From: an uncultured Oxalobacter sp.
GTDB taxonomy: Bacteria; Pseudomonadota; Gammaproteobacteria; Burkholderiales; Burkholderiaceae_D
Assembly (NCBI GenBank): GCA_934277985.1
Contig: CAKQWF010000003.1
Span: forward strand, 186,001-250,000
Direction of reading: 5' to 3'
Length of the DNA: 64,000 nt
Of the stretch, positions 8,884 to 19,288 are shown piece by piece. A program made the translations under genes and the position numbers. The notes beneath the pieces are model-generated. The model did not search any database and was not told where the DNA came from. It saw nothing but the letters and a program-made list of their open reading frames with translations. How positions within the stretch are numbered: the stretch's first letter is position 1; every line of letters starts with the position of its first letter.

Positions 8884-10521
8884 ATGAATCCCTTGAAATT
8901 ACTGATTATCGGCGGTGTAGCCGCTGGAGCTTCTTTTGCCGCACGTGCCAGACGGCTCGATGAAAGCGCCGAAATCACGATGATCGAACGTGGCAACGAC
9001 GTATCTTTCGCCAACTGTGGCCTGCCTTACCACGTGGGCGGCGAAATCACCGACCGCGATGTACTGGCTGTCCAGACACCTGCCTCGCTCAAGGCCATGC
9101 TCAATGTGAACGCACGTACCCGATGCGAAGCGATCCGTATCGACCGGCAAAACAAAAAAGTGCAGGTTCGCGATCTGTCGACCGGCCGGGAAGAATGGCT
9201 CTCCTACGACAAACTGATGCTTTCTCCGGGTGCGGCACCGCGCGTCCCCGCCATCGAAGGTGTGGACAATCCACGGATTCATGTGCTGCGCAATCTCTCC
9301 GACATGGACCGCATCATCGCCGATACGGCTGCTGGCATGCAGGCCGTCGTCGTCGGCGCGGGTTTTATCGGTCTGGAAATGGCAGAACAGCTCCATCGCA
9401 AGGGACTGAAGGTGAAAATCATCCAGAAAGGCCCGCACGTCCTTCCGCAAGTCGATGGCAGAATGGCCGTACCGCTGGAACGCGCACTGGCAAGCCATGG
9501 CATCGAACTGTTCACGAACGATGAAGTCGTGCGTTTTGAAAAAGGCGACGCATCGCTGGTTTGCCATCTGGCATCCGGCAAAACGCTTCCGGCCGACGTC
9601 GTCATCCTGTCTATCGGCATCGAACCGGAAAGCAAGCTGGCACGCGAAGCCGGCCTGAAGCTGGGCAAGCGCGGCCACATCGTCGTCAACGAATTCATGC
9701 AGACATCCGACCCGGATATCTATGCCGCCGGCGACGCTGTGGAAACCACCGACCGGGTTTTCGGAAAACCTGTCGCCATTGCACTGGGAGGCCCGGCCAA
9801 CCGGCAGGGACGTGTCGCGGCCGACCACCTGTTTCTGGGCGACAAGGCACGTCCCTACCCGGGATCGCTCGGTACAGCCATCGTAAGAGTATTCGATGTC
9901 GCTGCCGGTTCGACCGGCTGGACCGAAAACCGCCTCAAGGCTTCCGGACTGCCGTATGCCGTCACGACCGTCAACGACGTTCACCATGCTTCCTACTATC
10001 CGGGGGCGCAAATGGTGACGCTGACCATTCTCTGGGATCCCGAAACGGGACGTCTGCTCGGTGCAGAAGCCGTCGGCATCGCCGGTGTGGACAAGCGGCT
10101 GGACGTACTGGCGACCGCCATCACCGCCAACATGACCATCGACGACATTTGCCACCTCGAACTGGCTTACGCGCCGCCATTCGGTTCCGCCAAGGATGTC
10201 ATCAACATCGCCGGTTTCGCAGCCTGCAACCAGCGCGACGGTCTGGTCGATGTGACGACGGCATTGCCGTCCGATCCGTCAGTACAGGTCATCGACGTAC
10301 GTGGCAAACCGGTTGCGCAAGCCAGTCCGGTACCCGGTTCGGTCAACATCCCGGTACCGTCTTTGCGAGACAACCTCGACAAGATCGATCGCAACCGTCC
10401 TGTCGTCACCGTTTGCGCACTGGGCAAAAACAGCTACTTCGCATCCCGCATCCTCAGGCAAAACGGCTTTAATGTCACCAGCCTTGCAGGCGGCTTGACA
10501 GCGCTGACCGAAAAACCCTGA
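8884..10521 (+). CDS. CoA-disulfide reductase/NADH oxidase-rhodanese fusion
   Basis: FAD-dependent pyridine nucleotide-disulfide oxidoreductase fused to a C-terminal rhodanese domain, 545 residues. The FAD site is IIGGVAAGASFAARARR (residues 8-24). The single redox Cys45 sits in SFANCGLPYHVGG as in CoA-disulfide reductases. The NAD site is VVVGAGFIGLEMAEQL, and the second FAD motif is DIYAAGDAVE. The rhodanese domain occupies about residues 455-545, with its active Cys near 508 in VCALGKNS. Family members reduce CoA disulfide, CoA persulfide or polysulfide. AGGAG precedes the ATG at 8884, so the longer frame from 8695 is rejected. It is monocistronic, with a strong terminator after it. Confidence 0.92.
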   Translation: MNPLKLLIIGGVAAGASFAARARRLDESAEITMIERGNDVSFANCGLPYHVGGEITDRDVLAVQTPASLKAMLNVNARTRCEAIRIDRQNKKVQVRDLSTGREEWLSYDKLMLSPGAAPRVPAIEGVDNPRIHVLRNLSDMDRIIADTAAGMQAVVVGAGFIGLEMAEQLHRKGLKVKIIQKGPHVLPQVDGRMAVPLERALASHGIELFTNDEVVRFEKGDASLVCHLASGKTLPADVVILSIGIEPESKLAREAGLKLGKRGHIVVNEFMQTSDPDIYAAGDAVETTDRVFGKPVAIALGGPANRQGRVAADHLFLGDKARPYPGSLGTAIVRVFDVAAGSTGWTENRLKASGLPYAVTTVNDVHHASYYPGAQMVTLTILWDPETGRLLGAEAVGIAGVDKRLDVLATAITANMTIDDICHLELAYAPPFGSAKDVINIAGFAACNQRDGLVDVTTALPSDPSVQVIDVRGKPVAQASPVPGSVNIPVPSLRDNLDKIDRNRPVVTVCALGKNSYFASRILRQNGFNVTSLAGGLTALTEKP

Positions 10522-10563
10522 AAAACCGGCAAGGCTGCCGGTACAACAAGATGGCCTGTCATT

Positions 10564-10609
10564 AAAAAAACGGCACGTTTTCCGTGTAGTCGGGAAACGT
10601 GCCGTTTTC
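10564..10609 (+). terminator. Intrinsic terminator after the CoA-disulfide reductase gene
   Basis: AACGGCACGTTTTCC and GGGAAACGTGCCGTT form a long, nearly perfect stem flanked by A and T runs, which would work in both directions. Confidence 0.8.
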
Positions 10610-11103
10610 ATTACACATCATTCATCATGCGCCCCTGTCCGCAATACCGGATACCGCCTCTTTCTTATGATGAATATTATTTTATATTCATCATGTTACC
10701 AGATGATCTTCATGTTGTTTCATGGATTTTGCATACGAATCCGGTCATCCGTTCGCACCGTCACTGTAATCAGGAAAACATGATGTATCCAGAGATATTG
10801 CTGTTCTGATTATCCAGCATGTCGCCATCCATTCCCCTATCCCGCGCCATTGCCTTCATACAAACGACATGACCTTTCAATGCACTCGCGCGCAATCCAT
10901 CTCACTTGCGATTCTTCGGATATCCCGATCATCCAACACTGTAGAAAACGGTTTAATAAAACACTTTATAATAATGATTTTATGAAATATTTATAAAACG
11001 TTGCAAAAACTCGTATTGCTGCATACCGCTCCGGTTGCCGCATATATCCATAAAATCCGACTATACGGCACCGCCATCCCTCGTAACCGGATGACGACAC
11101 ACA
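10610..11103. other. AT-rich intergenic region, no gene recognised
   Basis: Nothing convincing is seen between the terminator and the AraC gene. A 60-codon frame at 10627-10809 has no ribosome site and no motif. The stretch around 10950-11000 is strongly AT-rich. Confidence 0.5.
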
Positions 11104-12018
11104 TCAGACTTGCAATTCCCTGACCTTGTGTACATTGCGGGATGGCGGTTCCCCGAACAGGCGCTTGTATTCGCGATTGAATTGCGTCGGGCTTTCGTAA
11201 CCGACAGCCAGACAGGCTCGCGAGGCATATTCGTTTTCGACCAGCATCAGCCGCTGTGCCTCATACAGACGCAAACGCTTCTGGTACTGCAAGGGAGACA
11301 GCGTGGTGATCTGCTTGAAATGGCGATGAAACGTAGAAGTCGCCATATTGACTTTTTTCGCCAATTCATCGACTTGCAACGGTTCCTTATAGTTTTTTCT
11401 CAACCATGAAACAGCCTGCGCGATACGGTTTCCCTGGGAACCGGCGGTATTGATCGCACGCAAAAAACGGCCTCTCGGTCCGGCCAGCAGGCGATAATGG
11501 ATTTCCCTGACGATCATCGGAGCCAGCACCGGTATCTGTCCCGGATTGTCCAGCAATTCGGTCAACCTCAAAAAAGCGTCAAGCACATCCACCTCTATCC
11601 GCATGACGCACAAGCCTCTGGCTGTTTCGACACTACCCTGTGCCAGTTCAGGCTGTTCCATAAGCAGCTGGCCAATGATGTGCCGATCGATTTTCAGCGA
11701 TACCCCCAGAAACGGTTTTTCCGGTGTGGCATCGAGAATGTAATTCTGGCTCGGCAAATCGACACTGTTTAACAGGCTGTCGTACTCATGGTAAAAATAT
11801 TCCTCGCTGCCGACAACCGACCGTTTGTTTCCCTGAACGACGACACCGACTGCCGGTTCGTAAAAACAGTTCTCGCACGATTCGCCTTCATCGAACCTGA
11901 ACAGGGAAAACCCCGCGATCTGTGTCTGGTACTCACCCTGTTCCGGCAACCACTTGAGCAGCTTTTCCCGAATAAGACGGTTTTTTTCCTGCAAAATAAT
12001 CTGGCTGTTTTCCGGCAT
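11104..12018 (-). CDS. AraC-family regulator with AraC_N domain (YqhC-like)
   Basis: 304 residues. The N-terminal cupin-like AraC_N domain (GVVVQGNKRSVVGSEEYFYHE to PFLGVSLKID) is followed by a two-HTH AraC domain (VNMATSTFHRHFKQITTLSPLQYQKRLRL, then GYESPTQFNREYKRLFG). The E. coli homologue type YqhC responds to aldehydes and activates aldehyde reductases, which fits the divergent aldo/keto reductase at 12250. The start at 12018 has GGGGAGG five bases upstream; an upstream extension to 12108 is less likely. A 17-bp element shared with the other aldo/keto reductase lies 77 bp upstream of its start. Confidence 0.88.
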   Translation of the reverse strand: MPENSQIILQEKNRLIREKLLKWLPEQGEYQTQIAGFSLFRFDEGESCENCFYEPAVGVVVQGNKRSVVGSEEYFYHEYDSLLNSVDLPSQNYILDATPEKPFLGVSLKIDRHIIGQLLMEQPELAQGSVETARGLCVMRIEVDVLDAFLRLTELLDNPGQIPVLAPMIVREIHYRLLAGPRGRFLRAINTAGSQGNRIAQAVSWLRKNYKEPLQVDELAKKVNMATSTFHRHFKQITTLSPLQYQKRLRLYEAQRLMLVENEYASRACLAVGYESPTQFNREYKRLFGEPPSRNVHKVRELQV

Positions 12019-12094
12019 GATTTCCTCCCCTTCCGCAATCATTGCGCTTGTTCTCTGCATGATAGGTCGTCCTTGTCCGATTTTGCACAAACAG

Positions 12095-12111
12095 AGAGAA
12101 TCAGGCAAGAA
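12095..12111 (+). promoter_or_regulatory. 17-bp element shared with the first aldo/keto reductase (copy 2)
   Basis: Exact copy of 4297-4313, located in the divergent region between the AraC regulator and the second aldo/keto reductase. It is a candidate binding site for that regulator. Confidence 0.5.
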
Positions 12112-12147
12112 CAGGATAGTTTCATATCTTAAATTTCAGTCTGTTGA

Positions 12148-13245
<1,098 letters not shown>

Positions 13246-13291
13246 CCATACTTTTCCGGAGTCCGGCAAAACGAAACCGCGAAAACGTAAA

Positions 13292-14050
13292 ATGAAACCC
13301 GAAGGAAAAAATTTTTTGTCCATACTGGCTGCCATCGTGTTCACACTGTGCTGCCTGTGCAACTGTGCAAAGGCAGATACCATGAATACCGAACAGAAAA
13401 ACACGCAGCTCGCCCGGCAGGAAAAAATCGTCATGATTGCCACTTTTACCGCCAACGGTGATTTGTCCCGTCTGAAACCGGCATTGCATGAAGGACTTGA
13501 CAGCGGTCTGAACGTCAGCGAAATACGGGAAATACTGATCCAGCTTTACGCCTATACCGGTTTCCCGCGAAGTCTCAACGGTATCCAGACTTTCATGGAT
13601 GTCGTCGCGGAACGGAAAAACCGGGGCATCCATGACCCGGAAGGTGAAATGCCTGCCGCGTTACCACCCGGAACCGACCGGGACGCCTATGGCGAACAGG
13701 TCAGGATGAAGCTGGCCGGCATCACGACCTTGCCCCCCAAAGCCGGCTACCAACTGTTCGCACCCGGCATCGACACGTTCCTGAAAGAGCATCTCTTTGC
13801 CGATATTTTCGGGCGTGGCGTGCTGGATTACACCAGCCGTGAAATCGCGACAGTATCGGCACTTGCCGCCATGCACGGCACCGGCGCCCAACTGCAATTC
13901 CATATGCAAGCTGCCATGAATGTCGGCGTGACACCGGAACAAATGGAAAACATCCTCTCCGTCCTGAAAAAACGCGTGGGCAACAAGGAAGCGGAAAACG
14001 CCGCCTGCATTTACAGGAAAGTACTTGAAAAAAGATCTTTAACAAAATGA
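13292..14050 (+). CDS. Exported carboxymuconolactone decarboxylase (CMD)-family protein
   Basis: 252 residues: an N-terminal signal-like segment (about 1-29, with the hydrophobic ILAAIVFTLCCLCNC) followed by two CMD-like alpha-helical domains. One domain runs through about residues 45-105 and the second contains DIFGRGVLDYTSREIATVSALAAMHG. Canonical AhpD-type CxxC pairs are not seen in the CMD domains, so peroxidase chemistry is not supported. It follows the aldo/keto reductase closely and precedes the cupin gene. CMD plus cupin pairs beside aldo/keto reductases are common in proteobacteria, but their substrate is not firmly known to me. Confidence 0.82.
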   Translation: MKPEGKNFLSILAAIVFTLCCLCNCAKADTMNTEQKNTQLARQEKIVMIATFTANGDLSRLKPALHEGLDSGLNVSEIREILIQLYAYTGFPRSLNGIQTFMDVVAERKNRGIHDPEGEMPAALPPGTDRDAYGEQVRMKLAGITTLPPKAGYQLFAPGIDTFLKEHLFADIFGRGVLDYTSREIATVSALAAMHGTGAQLQFHMQAAMNVGVTPEQMENILSVLKKRVGNKEAENAACIYRKVLEKRSLTK

Positions 14051-14090
14051 TTATAAAAATAAACCATAATTTCATGCACGGGAAAACACC

Positions 14091-14591
14091 ATGAAAACGC
14101 AATACGGTATTTTTTGCGCTGCCGTCATGATGGCTGCATCATGCTGCTGTCAGGCTGCCGCTACCGACAAAACGGTACCTGAAAAACCTGAACAAACCAT
14201 CATCCACAGCGAGACGCACAATCGCTTCAAAGGTGCGTCAGACTATTTCACTGGCGATGCCGAGATCGAAATGCTGTTTCAACCGACGGCGGAATTACCG
14301 GCATCCGGCGCCTATGTAACCTTCCAGCGCGGCGCACGAACGGCATGGCATACCCATCCTGCCGGACAAACCTTGCTGGTCGTCTCTGGCAAGGGACTGA
14401 CGCAGGAATGGGGCAAACCGGTCGTCGTCATCGAAGCGGGCGATGTCGTCCGCTGCCCTGCCGGTATCAAACACTGGCATGGCGCCGCTCCCGGCAGTAC
14501 CATGACACATCTCGCCATTACCGGCGATGTGAACGGAACAAACGTCGAGTGGCTGGAAAAAGTGAGCGACAGGCAATATGCCGGACACTAG
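14091..14591 (+). CDS. Exported cupin-domain protein
   Basis: 166 residues. The signal peptide (MKTQYGIFCAAVMMAASCCCQAA) is followed by one cupin beta-barrel. The metal-binding His residues are visible in WHTHPAGQTLLVVSGKG (motif 1) and in CPAGIKHWHGAAP (motif 2). Proteins of this type include hydroxynitrile lyase-like and small periplasmic cupins of unknown substrate. It lies 40 bp after the CMD-family gene, in the same orientation and also exported, so the two may act on the same compound in the periplasm. Confidence 0.85.
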   Translation: MKTQYGIFCAAVMMAASCCCQAAATDKTVPEKPEQTIIHSETHNRFKGASDYFTGDAEIEMLFQPTAELPASGAYVTFQRGARTAWHTHPAGQTLLVVSGKGLTQEWGKPVVVIEAGDVVRCPAGIKHWHGAAPGSTMTHLAITGDVNGTNVEWLEKVSDRQYAGH

Positions 14592-14735
14592 TCCAGGGTA
14601 TCCTTGTCCTCCAGCTTCGTAAGATTCTGTAAAACTCCTGTGCAGGATGATGGATTGCCGATATGCTTCCCGCATTTGTATCTTCCGGCATCCCCAGTCC
14701 GGCACCAGTGCTTCCGTTTGGAGAACCGTTTTCCG

Positions 14736-15875
14736 ATGTTTCACCTCGTCGCCACCCTCATCGGCCTGTATGTCATCATACGATTCGTACCGCCCCTGCC
14801 GGTCGGAACGGTCTGGAAATGGCTCATTGCCGCCTTCATCTTCCTGATCGCGCAATACCATCTCCTCAATCGCATTTTTTCAGGCAGCATGGCCTCGCCT
14901 GAAATGCCGGTTCCGGTACTGATACTCGCAGGATGGCTGTTCGGTGGACTCTTGTTGCTGATGTTCTTGTTACTCGTCAGGGACATCGCCATACTTGCCA
15001 TGCTGGCGATGCACAAGGCCGGACTGACGGGGACGACCTTGCGTTCAGGATACCGTACCGTACTGGTCATGGCACTGGTCGCCCTTTCACTATCCGCCTT
15101 CGGTGTCTGGCAAGCCATCCGCATTCCCGACATCCGTCGCGTCGACATCACATTAAAACGTCTGCCTGCCGCACTTGACGGCATCAGACTGGTACAAATC
15201 ACCGATCTGCATGCCAGCCGCCTGTTCAGCGAATCCTGGACACGCGCCGTCGTCGACAAAACCAACGCCATCCGTCCGGATATCATCGTCATGACCGGCG
15301 ACCTCGTCGACGGTACCCCCGCCAGCCGTGCCGCCGATGTCGCACCACTTGCCGACCTCAGGGCACGACTCGGTGTTTTCGCCGTCAGTGGCAATCACGA
15401 ATATTATTCCGGTCATGACCAATGGCGACAGACATTTGCCCGACTGGGCCTGAATTTCCTTGAAAACGCCCATGTCCGGCTGACCGACCAGGGACAATGC
15501 CTGATTCTGGCCGGACTGTCCGACCCCGTCGCGATACGGTTCGGTCTGCCGACACCCGATCCCGACAAGACCCTTCGTGAAGTCTTGCCGGATGTTCCCG
15601 TCATCCTGCTTGCCCACCAGCCATCCGGTGCCGCCGCCCATGCGCAACAAGGCGTGGATCTGCAACTGTCCGGCCATACCCATGGCGGCCAGATACTGGG
15701 ATTGCACTGGATCACGCAAATGGCCAACGAAGGCTATATCTCCGGCCTGTACTCTATCGGCGACATGCAACTGTACGTCAGCAACGGTACAGGACTGTGG
15801 AGCGGCTTCCCGCTGCGGCTGGGCAAACCGTCCGAAATCACGGAAATCGTGCTGCATGCCCCGACAGGGAAATAA
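14736..15875 (+). CDS. Membrane-anchored metallophosphoesterase
   Basis: 379 residues with four or so N-terminal membrane segments (about residues 1-140) and a C-terminal calcineurin-like phosphoesterase domain. Metal-ligand motifs appear in order: DLHASR, GDLVDG, GNHEYY, LLAHQP and GHTHGG. This is the YkuE/YaeI-like layout, whose members may act on lipid or cell-surface phosphoesters. The start at 14736 begins directly with the first membrane helix; an upstream extension to 14604 would add a non-hydrophobic tail. GGAG lies 12 nt upstream, which is long. Confidence 0.88.
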   Translation: MFHLVATLIGLYVIIRFVPPLPVGTVWKWLIAAFIFLIAQYHLLNRIFSGSMASPEMPVPVLILAGWLFGGLLLLMFLLLVRDIAILAMLAMHKAGLTGTTLRSGYRTVLVMALVALSLSAFGVWQAIRIPDIRRVDITLKRLPAALDGIRLVQITDLHASRLFSESWTRAVVDKTNAIRPDIIVMTGDLVDGTPASRAADVAPLADLRARLGVFAVSGNHEYYSGHDQWRQTFARLGLNFLENAHVRLTDQGQCLILAGLSDPVAIRFGLPTPDPDKTLREVLPDVPVILLAHQPSGAAAHAQQGVDLQLSGHTHGGQILGLHWITQMANEGYISGLYSIGDMQLYVSNGTGLWSGFPLRLGKPSEITEIVLHAPTGK

Positions 15876-16070
15876 TCGTCCGGACACGCCATATCCTCCT
15901 CTTCCATCTCCCGCGCCATGGTATCGTTCATCATGCCGTATCCCGGACTTTCCCGTCTTTCCTTCATCCTGTCCACCCTGCCAGCCATGCATACATTTTT
16001 TCGTGAGTGAAAAAACGCTTCAGTATCATGAAGTGACACCCGTTTTCTGCAATCTCCATACAAAACGGCA

Positions 16071-16100
16071 TTGACAAAATACTTCGCATGCGAATAATAT
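16071..16100 (+). promoter_or_regulatory. Promoter with MarR-type operator, first efflux module
   Basis: TTGACA (16071-16076) and TAATAT (16095-16100) flank a perfect 12-bp palindrome TTCGCATGCGAA (16083-16094). A bound dimer would block polymerase, which points to autorepression by the adjacent MarR protein. Confidence 0.65.
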
Positions 16101-16137
16101 GCGCCAGAACTTTTAGCAATCTAACAGTGAACACCGA

Positions 16138-16611
16138 ATGTCCGGAAACGATCGCTCCCTTATGGAACTGATGATTACCCTGACACAAGTCTCGCGCGCC
16201 TACAAGGCGGTGTGCGACAGGCTTGCATCCCGTTTCGGGCTGACCCAGGCCATTGCATGGCCAATCGTCGCCATCAGCCGTCTTGGCGATGGTGTGCGCC
16301 CCGGCGTGATCGCCGAGGCGGTCGGCATCGAACCCTCTTCCGTCGTCCGTCTGATCGACCAGCTGGTCGCAGCCTGCCTGATCGAACGACGCGAGGATAT
16401 CAACGACCGTCGCGCACGGCTTTTGTTTTTGACCGAAAAAGGACGTGAAAAGGTTCGTGAATTCGAGGCTGCGCTCGCACCGCTGCGCCGCAAACTCCTG
16501 CACGGCCTGACCGAGGCTGAACTCGACGTCTGCATGCACGTCTTCAAAACGCTCGGCCAATCCATCGAACGACACAGAATCGCACAGAAACAGCATGATC
16601 AAGTTGCCTGA
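16138..16611 (+). CDS. MarR-family regulator of first efflux module
   Basis: 157-residue winged-helix regulator: dimerisation helices at both ends, recognition region PGVIAEAVGIEPSSVVRLIDQL, and wing RREDINDRRARLLFLTEKG. It overlaps the following FUSC exporter gene by 17 bp, so the two are translated together. A palindrome lies in its own promoter. It is clearly paralogous to the MarR at 18830. Ligands of such regulators are usually aromatic acids or phenols (inference from family). Confidence 0.9.
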   Translation: MSGNDRSLMELMITLTQVSRAYKAVCDRLASRFGLTQAIAWPIVAISRLGDGVRPGVIAEAVGIEPSSVVRLIDQLVAACLIERREDINDRRARLLFLTEKGREKVREFEAALAPLRRKLLHGLTEAELDVCMHVFKTLGQSIERHRIAQKQHDQVA

Positions 16612-18730
16612 CCGGGAAGAATTCATCTTTTCCCTGAAAAGTTTTGTCGGCGCCATGATGGCCTTGTATCTGGCGTTCCGTATCGGCCTGCCTCGCCCGT
16701 TCTGGGCGCCGCTGACTGCCTATGTCGTTTCGCAGCCACTGGCGGGAGCCGTCCGTTCCAAGGCACTCTACCGTGTCATCGGCACGATTATCGGTGCGCT
16801 GGCGATCGTGACCCTGATTCCGACATTCGTCAATTACACCGGCATGTTCGCGCTGGTCATGGGCGGCTGGTTCGGATTTTGCCTGTTCATGTCGCTGATG
16901 GACAGGACGCCGCGTTCATACGCTTTCCTGCTGGGGGGCTATACCATCGGTTTCGTCGCGATGCCCGCACTGGCCGACATGTCCACTTTCAATATTTCGG
17001 GCATTTTCGATGTCGCGCTGGCACGCTCTGAGGAAATCATCCTGGGGGTGCTGTGTTCCACCCTGGTACACAGCCTTGTCCTGCCCAAAGGTATCGGCAG
17101 TGTGATCCTCAAACGTCTCGACCAGGTATTGAGCGACGGCCAGCAATGGGTCAACAATATCCTGACATCGGCAAAGACCGGCGGCGAAAGCCGGATGGAT
17201 ATCAACAAGCTGGCGCTGATCATCACCGAATTGCGTATCATGTCCACCCATTTGCCCTATGACACGGACAATGTACGCTGGACATCCAATATCGTACGTT
17301 CCATGCAGGACCGCTTTTCCACACTTGTCCCTGTCCTCTCGGCGATAGAAGACCGGCTGCATGTCCTGTACAACAGCAATCAGGGTACCTTGCCGGATGA
17401 ATGGCAAAAACTGCTGACCGATATTTCCGACTGGATCGCGCGCGGTGCCGAAGACGACCGGCCCGAAAACGCCATCCGTCTGAGACGCCGCATCGACCGC
17501 ATCATTCCCGTACTCAACAGCGAATCGCACTGGGAAGATATGCTGCTGGCCAATCTGGGAACGGAACTGTACCGTCTGGTCGATATCTGCGAAGACTGTT
17601 TCGACTTGCGCAGCAAGGTCGATATCGGTCTGAAAGGTGAAATGCCGCCTAACGAAATGCGTGAACCGAAAGTATCGACCATGACGCTTTACGTCGATCG
17701 CAAACTGGCGCTTTCCTCGGCTTTCGCCACAGCCATGTCCATGATCGTTTCCTGCCTGTTCTGGGCCGCCTCCGGCTGGCCGACAGGATTTGCCGCACCG
17801 ATGATGGCAGGGATGTACTGCATGTTCTTCTCGACATTCGACAATCCGGTACCGATCCTGAAAACCCAGTTCTACTGTACCCTACTCTCCAGTCCGGTAT
17901 CGGGCATTTATCTGCTCTGGCTGTTGCCGTCCGCACACAGCTTCGAAATGCTGATGCTGCTGCTCGCACCGTTTCTGATCTGGTTCGGCACCTATCTCTC
18001 CAAACCGGCCACTGCCGTGAAGGTCATTCCGTTCATGTTCACTGTACTGGCGACACTGACCATGTTCGATATGGGTTCAGCCAATATGACCTCATACATC
18101 AACTCCCAGATCAGCCAGGCCATCGGTGTCGGTTCGGCCGCCATTTTCATGGCCATATTCCGTACCGCCAGTGTCGATTCGCTTATCCGCAGGCTGGTTC
18201 ATTCCATCTGGGAAGACATCTCCAGACTCGGTTATGCCGTCAGGGCACCGTCCGTCGTCGCCGTCACTGTCAAGATGGTCGACGGCATCAGTCTGCTGGC
18301 TCCCCGCCTTGCGCTGGCGACCAAAACCGGCATGGCCGACCATCCCGGCGTGATGGCCGCCACGAATATCCTGTCCGACCTGCGCGTCGGGCTGAACATG
18401 ACACGCCTTTTGCGTACGGAAACCAAGCTGGAACACCAGAACCTGAGCGTCCGCCCCGTACTGGAACGTCTCTCGGAATACTACCGGCATGAGAAAAAAA
18501 CGAGGGATGTCGCGACAGAAGGACTCCTCGATGAAATCGACATGACCCTCTACCGCATGGCAAACGCCACTGGCCCCCATCTCCAGCAAAGCCAGGCAAT
18601 TGCCGCACTGACCGGTATCCGGCGCGATCTCTTCCCGGACGCGCTCCCTTATTCACCGTCATCGGTCAGCTTCCGGCATGCCGAAAACATCCGGCAGCAA
18701 CCCCCTGACAAGACCCCGAACAACCCGTAA
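16595..18730 (+). CDS. FUSC-family exporter (AaeB-like), copy 1
   Basis: 711-residue inner-membrane protein of the fusaric acid resistance/aromatic acid exporter family. Two blocks of membrane segments (about residues 15-165 and 365-530) each precede a long cytoplasmic helical region. The opening FRIGLPRPFWAPLTAYVVSQPLAG is the family signature. Such proteins work with a HlyD-type adaptor and DUF1656 partner, which are present only after the second copy, so the two exporters may share them. No in-module adaptor follows this gene. Confidence 0.88.
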   Translation: MIKLPDREEFIFSLKSFVGAMMALYLAFRIGLPRPFWAPLTAYVVSQPLAGAVRSKALYRVIGTIIGALAIVTLIPTFVNYTGMFALVMGGWFGFCLFMSLMDRTPRSYAFLLGGYTIGFVAMPALADMSTFNISGIFDVALARSEEIILGVLCSTLVHSLVLPKGIGSVILKRLDQVLSDGQQWVNNILTSAKTGGESRMDINKLALIITELRIMSTHLPYDTDNVRWTSNIVRSMQDRFSTLVPVLSAIEDRLHVLYNSNQGTLPDEWQKLLTDISDWIARGAEDDRPENAIRLRRRIDRIIPVLNSESHWEDMLLANLGTELYRLVDICEDCFDLRSKVDIGLKGEMPPNEMREPKVSTMTLYVDRKLALSSAFATAMSMIVSCLFWAASGWPTGFAAPMMAGMYCMFFSTFDNPVPILKTQFYCTLLSSPVSGIYLLWLLPSAHSFEMLMLLLAPFLIWFGTYLSKPATAVKVIPFMFTVLATLTMFDMGSANMTSYINSQISQAIGVGSAAIFMAIFRTASVDSLIRRLVHSIWEDISRLGYAVRAPSVVAVTVKMVDGISLLAPRLALATKTGMADHPGVMAATNILSDLRVGLNMTRLLRTETKLEHQNLSVRPVLERLSEYYRHEKKTRDVATEGLLDEIDMTLYRMANATGPHLQQSQAIAALTGIRRDLFPDALPYSPSSVSFRHAENIRQQPPDKTPNNP

Positions 18731-18761
18731 AACTTACCTGTCCGGCACCTTCATCAACCTA

Positions 18762-18831
18762 TTGACACAACTGGTTGAAATGATAATATTTACAACCTTA
18801 ATATTTGACATGCAAATTATTTACATGTAAT
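18762..18831 (+). promoter_or_regulatory. Promoter and MarR-type operators, second efflux module
   Basis: TTGACA (18762-18767) and TAATAT (18784-18789) are spaced 16 nt apart. Two sites of the form TTNNCATGNNAA follow: TTGACATGCAAA (18805-18816) and the near match TTTACATGTAAT (18820-18831), the latter touching the start codon at 18830. The pattern matches the operator of the first module. Confidence 0.55.
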
Positions 18832-19288
18832 GGAAACTCCAGACCAGTTATTCATGCGTTTCACGAGTGTTCTCACCCGAGTGGCACGTGCCTACAAAAC
18901 GTCTGCCGACAGGGTCGCCTCGCAGCATGGTTTGTCACAGGCCACGGCATGGCCTGCTGTCATGATCGACCAGATGGGCGATGGCGTCCGTCCTGGCGAA
19001 GTCGCCGAAGCGCTTGGACTCGACCCTTCTTCCGTCGTCAGGGTGATCGATCAGCTGATCACCGCCGAGCTGCTCATTCGCGAGGAAGATGCCAACGACC
19101 GGCGCGCCCGCCTGCTGACCCTGACGGAAAACGGCCGTCAGCGCGTCCGTGAAATCGGACAGGCCATGCGGCCGTTCCGGCGTACATTGTTCCAGGATAT
19201 CGACCGGGAAGAGCTCGAAACGGCAATGCGGGTACTGGAAAAACTCCGTTTGGCAATTATCAGGCGCGACAAGACGACATCATGCTGA
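18830..19288 (+). CDS. MarR-family regulator of second efflux module
   Basis: 152-residue MarR protein paralogous to that at 16138: the same RVARAYKTSADRVASQHGLSQATAW opening type, recognition region PGEVAEALGLDPSSVVRVIDQL, and wing REEDANDRRARLLTLTENG. It overlaps the next FUSC gene by 7 bp. No classical ribosome site is visible; the leader is occupied by palindromes, so repressor binding may also affect translation initiation or give a near-leaderless mRNA. Confidence 0.88.
   Translation: METPDQLFMRFTSVLTRVARAYKTSADRVASQHGLSQATAWPAVMIDQMGDGVRPGEVAEALGLDPSSVVRVIDQLITAELLIREEDANDRRARLLTLTENGRQRVREIGQAMRPFRRTLFQDIDREELETAMRVLEKLRLAIIRRDKTTSC

Noticed and set aside
8899..10155. 418-codon open frame antisense to the CoA-disulfide reductase
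   Set aside because: Shadow of a well-supported flavoprotein gene.
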